This document shows, one piece after another, positions 10,372 through 19,796 of a DNA stretch of 64,000 bases. The notes below the pieces were generated by a model that did no database searches, had not been told where the DNA came from, and worked only from the letters and a program-made list of their open reading frames with translations. Every line of letters begins with the position of its first letter. The stretch's first letter is position 1. Source of the stretch: JBJSXJ01 sp044235425 (GTDB taxonomy: Bacteria; Planctomycetota; Planctomycetia; Pirellulales; Pirellulaceae); the NCBI GenBank assembly GCA_044235425.1, contig JBIIHW010000028.1:1-64000 (forward strand), read 5' to 3'. The position numbers were made by a program, and so were the translations under genes.

Positions 10372-10513
10372 CGGTGGCAGCGGCGGGTGAAGGAAGGGAG
10401 ACAGCAAGTGGCGACCGCCGAGTTTCCTCGGCTGTCGCCTTTGTCTACGAATTCACACCCAATAGCAACGGCCAGACGGATTTTTTCATCCCCGCGCAGG
10501 GCTCCCGGCCGGC

Positions 10514-12502
10514 TTAAGGAAAAGGTCGAGAGGGGTTCCCTGGTCCATCTTTGCCTGTGGCCATCCACATCGTGCCGTCCGCAAACTTAACCATCGTCGC
10601 CTGTACTTGCAATTTTGAATCCTTGGAGATGAAGGCTGACATCATCTCGATCATCGTCGATTCGCCTGCCTGAATAAGAATACCGGCTTGTCGAGTTTTT
10701 TCCTCGCTGAACCAGCTAGCGGAATGAATTCCCTTTCGCGGCTGCGGAAAGTCCTTAGTGTTATAGGTGTATTCCATCATGACTTCACGAACAGCCTTGT
10801 TCGCTCGATTGTTCACCTTCAAGAAAGCCCGAAAAAAGTTGCCGCCTCGACTTGGTTGTATCGACCCCAACGTTATTTCCACGGGCGCGTCGCCGGTGAA
10901 CGTCAATGGTGCGAGTTCTGCCGGCTGAGCTTGATGATTAGGCAGCGGAATATCCAGGAGCTCGAATGGATACGAGATCTGTTCCGTCTCGGTCACCAGC
11001 GTCAGTTTAATGGAGGCCACGTTGGCTCCCGAGATCTCAGCTCTCATCGACGATTGACGACTTTGGGTAGCGCGGATCGCCTTTCCATCCTTGTCAAATG
11101 CCACCGCCACGAAGCCTTTAGGCTGCACTCCAGACCAGACAAACGAGTAAGTGCTATTACCCGCGGAAGCTCCAAGAACTTGTTCCACGCTTTTGAGCTG
11201 CACCTTCACCTCACCCTGAGTCAGCTCCGCACCGGCCGTTAAATCATCCGCCTGAAAGACCTCCGTCTTCGTGGGAATGGTTAACGTGATAGAGCCCGAG
11301 CAGGATTTGATTTTGTCGACTTTTGAAAGGAGACCTTTGAGCAGAATGCAAGGCTGATTATTCATCAAAATGGAACCGCTGGTGGTATCGACAAGGCTCC
11401 CACCGTCCGCATCCACAATGTTCATCGTGACGTCTGACGGGCCTTGTCCTAGTGACTCCATCGCGGGTAGATGGAGACGCTGATAGTCCATCCGCAGCAG
11501 CCCACTGGTATGAGGCGTGAACTCGGTGAGCGATGCCACTTCCAATCGGACTGGACCTGCGAACACGACTGGACTGGGGCGAGGCAATTTTTCTAGTTTC
11601 ACCTCGTCTTGACCGCGGTAAGTGGGATAGTAGCCCAGCTCGTTACTGACTCGCTCCAGGATTTCCAAGTAGGATCCTTGTGCCTGCAGCGTGATCTTGC
11701 GTTGGCGCACGTCCTCGGGCAAGTCGTCGATCTGAATATCTAACTTCGTCATTTCGGCCAATTCCGCCAAAAATTCCTGCGACTCACGATCCGTTATCTC
11801 CATCGCATGACGCCACTGCTGTTCAAATTCAGCTGGAGTGATCGCCGTAAAATCAGCCAGCTTTGCGGCCAGTTCGGCCGCTTGATCTTCCGCCTTCTTG
11901 GCGGCGTTCTGCATCGATTGCTGCATACCCTGTATCATGCGCTGGCCGAATTCCTCGGGGCTGGGTGGCGCCCCAGCCCCACCAAACATTTGCGATATCG
12001 TCTGCATCGGATTTTCAAAGTTCATCACGATGGACTCTGTTTCTTTATTGTCCGACGCGCCGCTGTCTAGCGGAGTTTCCAGTGCGAAAATCAGCCATTT
12101 ACCGCTCTCCCGTCGAAGCATGAACTTGATCGTGCCCGGATCTTGACCGGGCATTTGGACCTTCACGGGCACCTTCGCCACATCCGCTTCGATGACGGCG
12201 CTGCCGACTTGCCAGTTACCTTGAATGGTCGGCAGCGAATTTTGTGCGGCTTTACTGACCTGCAAATAACCTCGAGCTGCGGTCGTGAAATACTGCAGCG
12301 TTTGCTCTTTTGGAGACGCCGAAGCCTGCGGACCAGCCCGCATCGCCGTCAAAAATTTTTTCACGACCGACTCCGCTTGCGACTGTGGCGATCCCAGCAG
12401 ACCGTTAAAGACATCCAGATAAAACAGGAGGCCGACTACCACCAGCAGGGTGATCGCCAACCCAACCATCGCTTTCAGCGTCCTGGAACCTTTCGCAATC
12501 AT
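10514..12502 (-). CDS. Membrane-anchored protein of unknown function
   Basis: About 662 residues with one N-terminal membrane helix (AMVGLAITLLVVVGLLFYLDVF) and the rest predicted outside the cytoplasm. Residues ~40-150 resemble the NTF2-like or DUF4878-type fold that follows such anchors (VVKKFLTAMRAG ... GKWLIFALETPL). The middle is alpha-helical and acidic with A/E/Q-rich stretches, and the C-terminal half is beta-rich with no domain I recognise. ATG 12502 has AAAGG about 11 bases ahead. GTG 12514 is also possible, but the AAAGG would then sit almost on the start codon. It may share a leftward transcript with the cytochrome gene 142 bp away. Confidence 0.7.
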   Translation of the reverse strand: MIAKGSRTLKAMVGLAITLLVVVGLLFYLDVFNGLLGSPQSQAESVVKKFLTAMRAGPQASASPKEQTLQYFTTAARGYLQVSKAAQNSLPTIQGNWQVGSAVIEADVAKVPVKVQMPGQDPGTIKFMLRRESGKWLIFALETPLDSGASDNKETESIVMNFENPMQTISQMFGGAGAPPSPEEFGQRMIQGMQQSMQNAAKKAEDQAAELAAKLADFTAITPAEFEQQWRHAMEITDRESQEFLAELAEMTKLDIQIDDLPEDVRQRKITLQAQGSYLEILERVSNELGYYPTYRGQDEVKLEKLPRPSPVVFAGPVRLEVASLTEFTPHTSGLLRMDYQRLHLPAMESLGQGPSDVTMNIVDADGGSLVDTTSGSILMNNQPCILLKGLLSKVDKIKSCSGSITLTIPTKTEVFQADDLTAGAELTQGEVKVQLKSVEQVLGASAGNSTYSFVWSGVQPKGFVAVAFDKDGKAIRATQSRQSSMRAEISGANVASIKLTLVTETEQISYPFELLDIPLPNHQAQPAELAPLTFTGDAPVEITLGSIQPSRGGNFFRAFLKVNNRANKAVREVMMEYTYNTKDFPQPRKGIHSASWFSEEKTRQAGILIQAGESTMIEMMSAFISKDSKLQVQATMVKFADGTMWMATGKDGPGNPSRPFP

Positions 12503-12886
12503 CGTTTCGGTCACCTTTCAAAGCCTTAGGCGGTAGAAATGCTGGTTATGTACCCTTCAATCGCAAGCCACCTCCTGAATCCGACATCGAACGGCGAAAT
12601 CATTTAGGAAACTCTCACCCTCGCGGCGAATGGCATGTTGCCAGCCGCTGGGACCTGACGCGGGCAGAAGCCAACCTGAGTGGCAGATATACGGTCATCA
12701 GCCGGCTTGGGTGAGCAAGCGATGGGGAATTGCCAGTGCGCTACGCGTGGGCGATTCCCGACGCCACGAGTCCCTGGCACAGGTAAAAGATCGGTCCCGG
12801 CTTTGCCCTGGCGAGTCGGGGCGGTACGCTACTCACTCGTGGCTACGGCCCAGATCGCAAGCTGCTTAAAGGCGATGGAGTTGCGC
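12503..12886. other. Divergent intergenic region
   Basis: About 380 bp between two divergently read genes, so it must hold promoters for both. No clear operator, repeat or RNA structure was found. The rightward reading frame is open from 12680, but the residues before 12887 are not family-like and there is a better ribosome site at 12877-12880 (GGAG). Confidence 0.5.
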
Positions 12887-13990
12887 ATGAAGATTGCCCG
12901 TATTTTTGCTCACCGCGTCGAGTTACCACTCTACGAAGGCACCTATAAATGGTCTGGAGGAAAGTCGGTATCGGTGTTCGATAGCACGATTGTGGGTGTT
13001 GAGACCGAGTGTGGGCTGGTGGGCTACGGTGAAGTCTGTCCGCTGGGGCCGTTTTACCTGCCGGCATACGCGGCGGGTGTGCGAGCTGGCATTCAGGAAC
13101 TGGGCCCTCATCTGCTCGGCTTCGATCCGCGCGAGCTCAACAAACTCAATCACCGCATGGATGCGGCACTCAAAGGCCATCCCTACGTCAAGACTGGGAT
13201 CGATATCGCCTGCTGGGATCTGCTCGGCAAAGCCACCGGCCTGCCGGTCTGCACCTTACTCGGTGGTCGCTTCGGCGAACAAGTGCGACTCTATCGAGCG
13301 ATCTCGCAGGAATCACCCGACGAGATGGCGCGCAAAGTGGCCGGCTACCGTGCCGAAGGTTATACCCGCTTTCAGCTCAAGGTCGGCGGCGATCCCGATA
13401 CCGATATCGATCGCATTCGTGCCGTGCGCGCCATGCTACAACCCACCGACCGACTCGTCGCCGATGCCAATACCGGCTGGACACAGCACGAAGCCATCCG
13501 CGTGGTGCGGGCCACAGACGATATCGACGTCTATATCGAACAGCCCTGTTTGACCTATGAGGAATGTCTGGCCGTGCGTCGCAATTGCCGCCAGCCATTC
13601 GTACTGGACGAGAACATCGACGACTTGTCGATGCTGCTGCGCGGAAAAGCGGACCTCGCCATGGATGTGGTGAATCTCAAAATCAGCAAACTCGGCGGAC
13701 TTACCAAAACCAAACAAGCTCGCGATCTGTGCATTTCCATGGGCATCGCCATGACCCTCGAAGATAGCTGGGGCGGCGACATTACCACCGCCGCGATCGC
13801 CCACCTCGCGCACAGCACTCCCGAAGAACTCCGCTTCACGAGCACGGACTTCAACAGTTATGTTACCGTCAGCACGGCCGAGGGTGCGCCGCGCCGAGTG
13901 GCCGGTTTCATGCGTGCCAGCGACGCACCGGGACTCGGAATTACTCCGAAAATGGATATCTTGGGACCACGAGTATTGGAGATCAGTTAG
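12887..13990 (+). CDS. Enolase-superfamily dehydratase (mandelate racemase/muconate lactonizing type)
   Basis: A 367-residue MR/MLE-type enzyme of the enolase superfamily. Visible catalytic features: FQLKVGGDPD (barrel lysine), LVADANTGW (metal Asp), IEQPC (metal Glu), FVLDENIDD (metal Asp/Glu) and VNLKISKLGG (second barrel lysine). The single-lysine form FQLKVG rather than KxK, and the overall sequence, resemble cis-3-hydroxy-L-proline dehydratase, but 4-hydroxyproline epimerases and other MR/MLE subgroups are not excluded. ATG 12887 has GGAG six bases upstream; ATG 12875 is the alternative. The stop codon directly abuts the start of the DHDPS-family gene, so the two are surely co-translated. 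Confidence 0.82.
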   Translation: MKIARIFAHRVELPLYEGTYKWSGGKSVSVFDSTIVGVETECGLVGYGEVCPLGPFYLPAYAAGVRAGIQELGPHLLGFDPRELNKLNHRMDAALKGHPYVKTGIDIACWDLLGKATGLPVCTLLGGRFGEQVRLYRAISQESPDEMARKVAGYRAEGYTRFQLKVGGDPDTDIDRIRAVRAMLQPTDRLVADANTGWTQHEAIRVVRATDDIDVYIEQPCLTYEECLAVRRNCRQPFVLDENIDDLSMLLRGKADLAMDVVNLKISKLGGLTKTKQARDLCISMGIAMTLEDSWGGDITTAAIAHLAHSTPEELRFTSTDFNSYVTVSTAEGAPRRVAGFMRASDAPGLGITPKMDILGPRVLEIS

Positions 13991-14938
13991 ATGGCTAAGC
14001 CTTATTGGAGCGGAGTGTTTCCCGCCGTCACCACGCAGCTCAAAAAAGATCAATCCTTGGACCTGTCCGCACAGGCCAAGCACCTCGAAGTGCTCATCGA
14101 TAGCGGCGTAAGCGGACTCGTGATCTGCGGCTCGCTGGGCGAAAACCAAACCTTGCTGCCAGCCGAAAAGAGAACCGTCGTCAGGCATGCCATCGAAGTG
14201 GCGAAGGATCGCGTGCCAGTCGTCAGCGGCGTGGCGGAATCCAGCACCCGTGCGGCAGTGGAATATGTTCAGGATGTGCAGAAGCTGGGTGCGGCTGGCG
14301 TCATGCTCATGCCGCCCATGAGCTACAAAGGTGATCCGCGCGAGTCGATGACCTACCTGCGAGCCGTGGCTCGCCAGGGCGGACTCAACGTCATGATCTA
14401 CAACAATCCGATTAGCTACGCCAACGACATCACCCCCGCCCTGTTCAGCGAACTGGCAGACGAAAAGCGTTTCGTCGCGATCAAAGAAAGCAGCGCCGAC
14501 ACTCGTAGAATCACCGAAATCCATAACGCCATCGGTGGACGCTATGCCGTGTTTACCGGAGTCGATGATTTGGTGCTGGAAGCTAGCATCCTAGGTATCG
14601 ACGGCTGGGTGGCCGGCAGTGGCCTGGGAATCCCCTACGAAAACCAGCAGTTGTGGGATCTCACTCGAGCAGGCCGCTGGGATGAAGCACGGGACTTGTT
14701 CCGCTGGGCTCAGCCCCTCATGAAACTCGACACCCACGTGCATTTCATCCAGTACATCAAGCTGCTCATTCAGCAAGCCGGACTGGGCAATGAATGGGTG
14801 CGCGAGCCGCGACTGCCGATTGCCGGCGAGGAACGTGCGCGAGTGCTGGAGATCATTCGCAAGTCGTTTGCGAAACGTCCCAAGGCTGCCGGGAAAACCA
14901 AGTCGACCAGCAAAAGCAGCTCCACCGCCCGCCGGTAA
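13991..14938 (+). CDS. DHDPS/NAL-family lyase or deaminase (DapA-like fold)
   Basis: A 315-residue class I Schiff-base TIM barrel of the dihydrodipicolinate synthase family. It shows the substrate-binding GSLGENQTL, the tyrosine motif IYNNPISYAN and the Schiff-base lysine in FVAIKESSADT. A basic Lys/Ser-rich tail follows the barrel. Its start codon comes immediately after the stop of the enolase-superfamily gene. Some members of this family are pyrroline-4-hydroxy-2-carboxylate deaminases of hydroxyproline catabolism, which would fit the neighbour; a true dapA role in lysine synthesis is less likely in this context. The fold is certain; the substrate is inferred. Confidence 0.82.
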   Translation: MAKPYWSGVFPAVTTQLKKDQSLDLSAQAKHLEVLIDSGVSGLVICGSLGENQTLLPAEKRTVVRHAIEVAKDRVPVVSGVAESSTRAAVEYVQDVQKLGAAGVMLMPPMSYKGDPRESMTYLRAVARQGGLNVMIYNNPISYANDITPALFSELADEKRFVAIKESSADTRRITEIHNAIGGRYAVFTGVDDLVLEASILGIDGWVAGSGLGIPYENQQLWDLTRAGRWDEARDLFRWAQPLMKLDTHVHFIQYIKLLIQQAGLGNEWVREPRLPIAGEERARVLEIIRKSFAKRPKAAGKTKSTSKSSSTARR

Positions 14939-15146
14939 GGGATACAGAGGGGACGGAGACGCGGTGTTGTCTCGATGTAAATGACGACGGAGGGGGCGGA
15001 GACACCACGTTGGCTGGCACGCAGACACGATGGGACCGGCGGCAAGAAGCAATCTGCACCGTTGATCAATTCACTCGTGTTTCCTTACACGAGCCCGACG
15101 TGCACTCTTGTTTCCTCACACTAGCCCGACGCGCAAGCGAGGTACA

Positions 15147-15218
15147 GGTACAGGGACAGGTACAGGGACAGGTACAGGGACAGGTACAGGGACAGGTACA
15201 GGGACAGGTACAGGGACA
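15147..15218. repeat. 12-bp minisatellite, six perfect units
   Basis: Six consecutive perfect copies of GGTACAGGGACA, with partial copies on both sides (about 15141-15220). A copy-number-variable locus is likely. Confidence 0.95.
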
Positions 15219-15623
15219 GGAAAGGTAGATAAAACGCCGTCCGAGATTTCCGTGGAACGCTGCACCGGTTGCTGAACCGAATCGCGGAGGTGGTACTGCG
15301 CGAGAGATCCAGGCGCTTGCGCACCTGGCTCGCAAGTGACACGGCTCCGCCGTTCAGGAAGACAGATCGATGAATCTCTTCGCTAGCACTTGGCGAGACT
15401 CGGATTCGTAAAACACGGCGTCACAGAGGTCTCAGCGAGGGACGAGGTTACACACCATCGAGAAAGCTTCGCTGCCCACGATCGCGACGCAGATGAAAAT
15501 AAATGCGACCATAATCAGGGCGGAATGCGATTCAAATCGCGTCTGCACCCAAATGACGCACGCACATCACTCGGATGTGCATTTTTTCCTGTCGAAAATC
15601 GATTGTGACCTTCTTTATGTTTC

Positions 15624-15653
15624 GACGCCTCGATGGTTTGTAACCATGGCGTC
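15624..15653 (-). terminator. Hairpin just after the DUF1501 stop
   Basis: GACGCC (15624-15629) pairs with GGCGTC (15648-15653), and ATGGTT (15633-15638) with AACCAT (15642-15647), leaving a 3-nt bulge and a 3-nt loop. It begins five bases past the stop codon at 15659. There is no U-tract, so termination may be weak. Confidence 0.45.
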
Positions 15654-15658
15654 TCTTC

Positions 15659-17044
15659 TTAGCTGAACAGTTCCAGGATCGGCTTACCGGTCGTGACGGG
15701 GCGCGAGATACCGCTGTTGGTCACGGCTGGGTTGAGCGGTACGTCCAATGCGTGCAGGATCGTGGCAAAGAACGTTTCTGGATGAACGGGATTTGTCTTC
15801 ACGTAAGCTGCATGCTTGTCTGACTCCCCATACACCGCTCCGCCACGTACGCCGCAGCCCGCCATGATCGCCGAGAAACAGGCTGGCCAGTGTTGTCGAC
15901 CCGGTGGGAACTGGTCGAGGACTTTGGGTGTACGACCGAACTCGCCTAGCACCACGACCAAGGTCGTGTCGAGCAGTCCACGATCCTTGAGGTCGGTGAG
16001 GAGAGCAGATAGTGCTTCATCAAGGCGTGGCAAGCACCAGCCCATGCCGTAGGACCCGTTCCCGAAGGCGTCGCCCATACCCATGTTGCCACCGTGCATG
16101 TCCCAACTGGAACTGGGCGGGCCATTCCCTTCACCCGGTGCTTTGCCCGTCCAGCCATTGACGGTCACAAAGCCAACGCCCGCTTCCACCAAACGCCGCG
16201 CCAACAGCAAGTTTTGCCCCAGCGGATGCCTCCCATATTGATCTCGCAGCTTCTCCGGCTCGCGACTTAAATCAAACGCCTGACGGCCGTCGGGGCGAGT
16301 GAGCACTTCATAGCCTTTCTCGCGGACCTGATCCCAATCTCGCCCGCGTCGATCGGTCTTCACCGATGAGGATTCAATCTGCGACAGCAGCTGCCGTCGC
16401 ATCTCCGCTCGTTCCGGTTCGGCAATGTCATAAATCGAGGGCGGCTTAAAATCGGGCATCGCCGGGTGATTGTCCGCCGCACCAACGAACACGGGACCGT
16501 AAGCCGAGCCGAGATAGCCACCACTGCCAATGTTGGGAGCGCAGAAAACCGGATCACCCACACAGCGGATCAGCCAGGCATACGACATCACGTTGCGCTG
16601 ACTGGGACGGATTTGTGCCAGCACGGAACCCAGGTAAGGAGAATCGTCCGGCCGCGGCATCGATTTTCCGCTCAACAAGTTATGCATGGCGTCAAAGTGA
16701 TTCGCGATGCCTCCGGGATGTGACATAGAGCGAATCAAAGCAAACTCATCAGTGAGCTTCGCCAGTCGCGTATGCATCTCGTTGATCATCATGCCCGGCA
16801 CTTTTGTGCTGATCGGCGAATAGGGACCACGATACTCCAGCGGCGCCTCCGGCTTCATATCCCATGTGTCAATCTGCGAAGGACCTCCACATAGAAGGAC
16901 AAAGATACAGGATTTCTGAGCCGGCAGATGAATTCCCGACTCCGTGACCCGCGATTCCGCCATCACCATGCCGCTGGTCATCTGCACGGCCGCCAGCCCA
17001 CCCAGTTGAAGCAACTGCCGCCGTGATAACTGTCCCGCATCCAT
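15659..17044 (-). CDS. DUF1501 protein with Tat-type signal (orphan)
   Basis: A 461-residue member of the planctomycete DUF1501 family, related to the alkaline-phosphatase/sulfatase fold. The N-terminus carries SRRQLLQLGGLAA, a twin-arginine-like export signal. Family landmarks are FVLLCGGPSQIDTWDMKPEA, the VLGEFGRTPK segment and MAGCGVRGGAVYGESD. In planctomycetes these genes usually sit beside a DUF1549/DUF1553 gene; here none is adjacent, unlike the pair near 33 kb. The molecular function of the family is not established. Confidence 0.85.
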   Translation of the reverse strand: MDAGQLSRRQLLQLGGLAAVQMTSGMVMAESRVTESGIHLPAQKSCIFVLLCGGPSQIDTWDMKPEAPLEYRGPYSPISTKVPGMMINEMHTRLAKLTDEFALIRSMSHPGGIANHFDAMHNLLSGKSMPRPDDSPYLGSVLAQIRPSQRNVMSYAWLIRCVGDPVFCAPNIGSGGYLGSAYGPVFVGAADNHPAMPDFKPPSIYDIAEPERAEMRRQLLSQIESSSVKTDRRGRDWDQVREKGYEVLTRPDGRQAFDLSREPEKLRDQYGRHPLGQNLLLARRLVEAGVGFVTVNGWTGKAPGEGNGPPSSSWDMHGGNMGMGDAFGNGSYGMGWCLPRLDEALSALLTDLKDRGLLDTTLVVVLGEFGRTPKVLDQFPPGRQHWPACFSAIMAGCGVRGGAVYGESDKHAAYVKTNPVHPETFFATILHALDVPLNPAVTNSGISRPVTTGKPILELFS

Positions 17045-17302
17045 GTCGCGCGCCTTGTTTAAGAGAAAAATGCTCGTGGTGGTTATCCAATTAATTTTCC
17101 AGCCGCCGCATGATAACGCATCAGTGGTTTTGAATCAAAGTGAAATTGAGGGAGAGGGCAGGGGAGCTAGGAACCACGAATGATCCCGGATGGCCGGATT
17201 GGTGAAACTCAGAGGTCGCAGAGTGTGCAGAAACTACCCAGTCGAGAAATTCAGCTCCAGAATGGAGATTGAGTCGAAACTGGTAGCCTCCATAAATCCA
17301 CT

Positions 17303-18718
17303 TCATTTCTTCTGAGCGGCTAGCCATTTCGCGTGCTCGGCATGAGCGTAGAACATGACGTTCACGCCCAGCTGATAGCAGGCCTCCCAGACATCAGCGG
17401 TGACACCAGCATGATCGTCACACCAGGCGTCACTGATGTCCCCCGGATGGTAGTAGCAGATCCAGCGTCCATCCTTGTACCACCCCAGTGCCTCGCGGCC
17501 ACCATGTGGAGCAACAATGGGGACGGAGGGCAGACGATAAGGCAGCGAATGAATGGGATCGTCGAGTGGGATGGCGACGGGTCGCACATCGGGCGCCACC
17601 TGATTCATCAGCGCCAAAAACTGATTGTGGAACTGACCACTGCCGCCGTTACTGGCAAATAGCAGTCCGTGCTTTTCATTGAGATACTCTTGCAGACTTT
17701 TGATTTCCGCATTGGTCACGCTGATGCTTTTTTGACCGGTGAGGAATACGAAGGGCGGTGCCTTACCGGCCGGAAAAGCGCGCAAGTCGAGGATCGTACG
17801 CGACTCGGTTTGCTCCGCTACGCGCTGCTGAGTGCGCACTCCATATTCCACCAGCATGTTCAAGTCTGACCCGACTCCGAAATTCAAATCCCAATCACCA
17901 CCGCTGTACTCGAGGCGAATGAGCCGCACTTTGCCGCGGGCCGTTCCCCCTGCAAAGCCTGCCCCTTGTCCTTCCCCATAACCAACGCTGTAAGCATGCT
18001 CCGTGACTTCGGTGAGTCGCAGTTTTACCTCGTCGATCGGTGGTACTTCAAATTTGATCCCACTGTACGGATTCACGACAAACTTTTTGCGAATCACTTT
18101 TTGAATGCGCACCGTTTGTGCCAACTGTTTGACCTGGCCGCCACCGGCTGGCATTTCATAAACCTCCTGGCAACCGCGCGTTTGGCTCAACAGCATCGAA
18201 ATGAGGACAAACAGCAACGAGTAGCTGAGGAGCGCCGTCAGTGATTGATTAAGTTTGCGACCACGACTGCCGTAATACCACGCTCCGGAATGCAGCGGAT
18301 TCCAGATTCGTCGCGGTGTCGGTTGACCACTCGGCCGACGTTCATAGTGCTGCGACGCTCGTTCCACGAGCCAAACGACCCAGCCTAACCCAATCAAAAA
18401 AAAGAGGCCGACGCCAACCTGAAAGATTCCTCGCGAGGCTGAATCCCAAACTGCCCAGTCCGTAACAAAGACGAGCCCTTGCCAGAGCAGGGGATAAGCC
18501 GCCGTGATCGCCACCGCGGCCGCCACTGGCCGACTCTGTCGCTGATGCCAGGCATAGGCCAGCCAGACGCCGGCGACTGGCAGCGACGCCGCAAACACGG
18601 CCAGTAGCACCGTACTGGAAACATCACGTACCCAGAGCCAAGCTGCCCATGCTGCAACCCACGCGGGCAGATATGCCAGCGTCGCCCAGAGCAGCGGTCG
18701 TGTTGGTCGTGGAATCAT
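17303..18718 (-). CDS. DUF4159 protein with N-terminal membrane helices
   Basis: 471 residues. The first ~120 hold four to five hydrophobic helices, another helix lies near residues 160-180, and the rest is predicted periplasmic. The C-terminal ~200 residues are a DUF4159 domain, a class-I glutamine-amidotransferase-like/ThuA-like fold (FVFLTGQKSISV, GLLFASNGGSGQFHNQF, ALGWYKDGRWICYYHPGDIS, LGVNVMFYAHAEH). DUF4159 proteins commonly travel with ExbB/ExbD-type channels in planctomycetes. Here the gene lies 139 bp downstream of such a set and on the same strand, so it probably belongs to the same envelope system. Its biochemical role is unknown. Confidence 0.8.
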   Translation of the reverse strand: MIPRPTRPLLWATLAYLPAWVAAWAAWLWVRDVSSTVLLAVFAASLPVAGVWLAYAWHQRQSRPVAAAVAITAAYPLLWQGLVFVTDWAVWDSASRGIFQVGVGLFFLIGLGWVVWLVERASQHYERRPSGQPTPRRIWNPLHSGAWYYGSRGRKLNQSLTALLSYSLLFVLISMLLSQTRGCQEVYEMPAGGGQVKQLAQTVRIQKVIRKKFVVNPYSGIKFEVPPIDEVKLRLTEVTEHAYSVGYGEGQGAGFAGGTARGKVRLIRLEYSGGDWDLNFGVGSDLNMLVEYGVRTQQRVAEQTESRTILDLRAFPAGKAPPFVFLTGQKSISVTNAEIKSLQEYLNEKHGLLFASNGGSGQFHNQFLALMNQVAPDVRPVAIPLDDPIHSLPYRLPSVPIVAPHGGREALGWYKDGRWICYYHPGDISDAWCDDHAGVTADVWEACYQLGVNVMFYAHAEHAKWLAAQKK

Positions 18719-18857
18719 GACGAGCAGCAGAAAAACAGGTTACTGGATAAGGTTGCTGGTGGGAACGTTGTTGTGACTTGGGATATGACTTGGCATGTAA
18801 CTTAAGGTGTGATCGGGAATGCGGCTGGCCATGCGGCTGGCGGTGCAGCTGGCCGTG

Positions 18858-19382
18858 TCACTTGATTTTATCGAGCAGGCTATCGATATCTTTTTCACGC
18901 GGATTGGATTTTGGATCTGCCGATTTGGTTTCGTCGATCCCCAGCACCTTAGCAGCCTTCTCCAGGTTTACCGCGGGGTCGCTTCCGCTCTTCCCACCCG
19001 CCTTTCCCGTTGCCGTCTGGCCAGAGGCCGTCGTCGCATCCGCCTTGATATCTGCATCGCCACTGCCGCTCTTCGCGGCGTTTGGCGACGTCGAGTCACC
19101 GGGGGGGGTCGCTGGCTTTCCGCTCGCGGCTGACGCTCCGGAAACCGTCGCTCCTGTTTCCCCATTCATCCCGCCGCCAATAAAAAACGGGCCCACGGTA
19201 AACAGTGCCATGATCAGGACACAACCCACAAATGCTTGCACGGTGGCGCGCACCAGACCGCTCTCGGCCAAGCTGCCCAGCATCTCTTTCGTGTTTTTGC
19301 CTTTCAGGGCGGCGAGGTATTGCTGCAGCTCCTGCAGCGTTGCGCCACCATGTTCTTTCAGGTTTCGTAGTTCGTTACCCAT
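18858..19382 (-). CDS. Small single-pass membrane protein of the ExbBD locus, unknown
   Basis: 174 residues starting MGNELRNLKEHGG. A helical N-terminus (~45 residues) is followed by one membrane helix (VQAFVGCVLIMALFTVGPFF), then an Ala/Gly/Ser/Pro-rich linker and a short helical C-terminus ending DIDSLLDKIK. The ATG at 19382 begins one base after the stop of the upstream exbD (TAG-T-ATG), which makes this start much better than the in-frame ATG at 19472 inside exbD. I do not recognise a domain. The tight spacing says it works with the proton channel. Confidence 0.7.
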   Translation of the reverse strand: MGNELRNLKEHGGATLQELQQYLAALKGKNTKEMLGSLAESGLVRATVQAFVGCVLIMALFTVGPFFIGGGMNGETGATVSGASAASGKPATPPGDSTSPNAAKSGSGDADIKADATTASGQTATGKAGGKSGSDPAVNLEKAAKVLGIDETKSADPKSNPREKDIDSLLDKIK

Positions 19383-19383
19383 A

Positions 19384-19785
19384 CTATTTTTTTTCCTCAA
19401 GGATATGAACCAACTCGCCCCCCGCCTCGCTAATCGCCTCGATGACGGGTTCAAACTGCATCGCCTGGGCATCGCGATGCACCTTCAACAAAACCACTCG
19501 ATCACCTGCAGCTGAATCTCCGAGCAATTCCTTCACTTGAGCGGCCAGCTGAGCGGCACCAATTTGCTGGCCATTCAAATGCAACTTGCTTTCGCTATCG
19601 ATCAGGACACTAGCCTTCGCGACACCCGCACTTTCCACCTTGCTGCTCGACGCCGGTGTCCAGTTCAAGTGACTATCATCCGTCGCTCGCGCCAGAATCA
19701 CGAAGAAGATGAGCAGATTAAAAGCGATATCTCCCATCGCTACGCTCGGCACTTCCACTTTATGTTTCTTACGAGTGATTTTCAT
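19384..19785 (-). CDS. exbD: ExbD/TolR-family proton-channel subunit (second copy)
   Basis: 133 residues: short basic N-terminus, one membrane helix MGDIAFNLLIFFVILA carrying the conserved proton-relay aspartate, then a periplasmic domain with the HLNGQQIG-type beta segment and the VLLKVHRDAQ strand of the ExbD/TolR fold. It works with ExbB to couple proton flow to movement of an envelope partner. It lies 11 bp from the other exbD; the two share SV-A-x-GDIAFNL, so they arose by duplication but have diverged strongly. Confidence 0.88.
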   Translation of the reverse strand: MKITRKKHKVEVPSVAMGDIAFNLLIFFVILARATDDSHLNWTPASSSKVESAGVAKASVLIDSESKLHLNGQQIGAAQLAAQVKELLGDSAAGDRVVLLKVHRDAQAMQFEPVIEAISEAGGELVHILEEKK

Positions 19786-19796
19786 AGCAGTCTAAA

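Larger units (their letters stand above)
14939..15658. other. Repeat-rich intergenic region
   Basis: 720 bp with no credible gene. It contains two imperfect copies of a segment of the form TGTTTCCTCACACTAGCCCG (from about 15078 and 15108), a 12-bp minisatellite (15147-15218), an ACGGCTCCGCCGTTC motif near 15339 that recurs near 41332, and a hairpin at the right edge. The open frames here follow the repeat period and show no protein-like pattern. Confidence 0.7.

Noticed and set aside
15066..15342. Open frames through the 12-bp minisatellite
   Set aside because: Open only because 12 is a multiple of three; the products are simple repeats with no start context.
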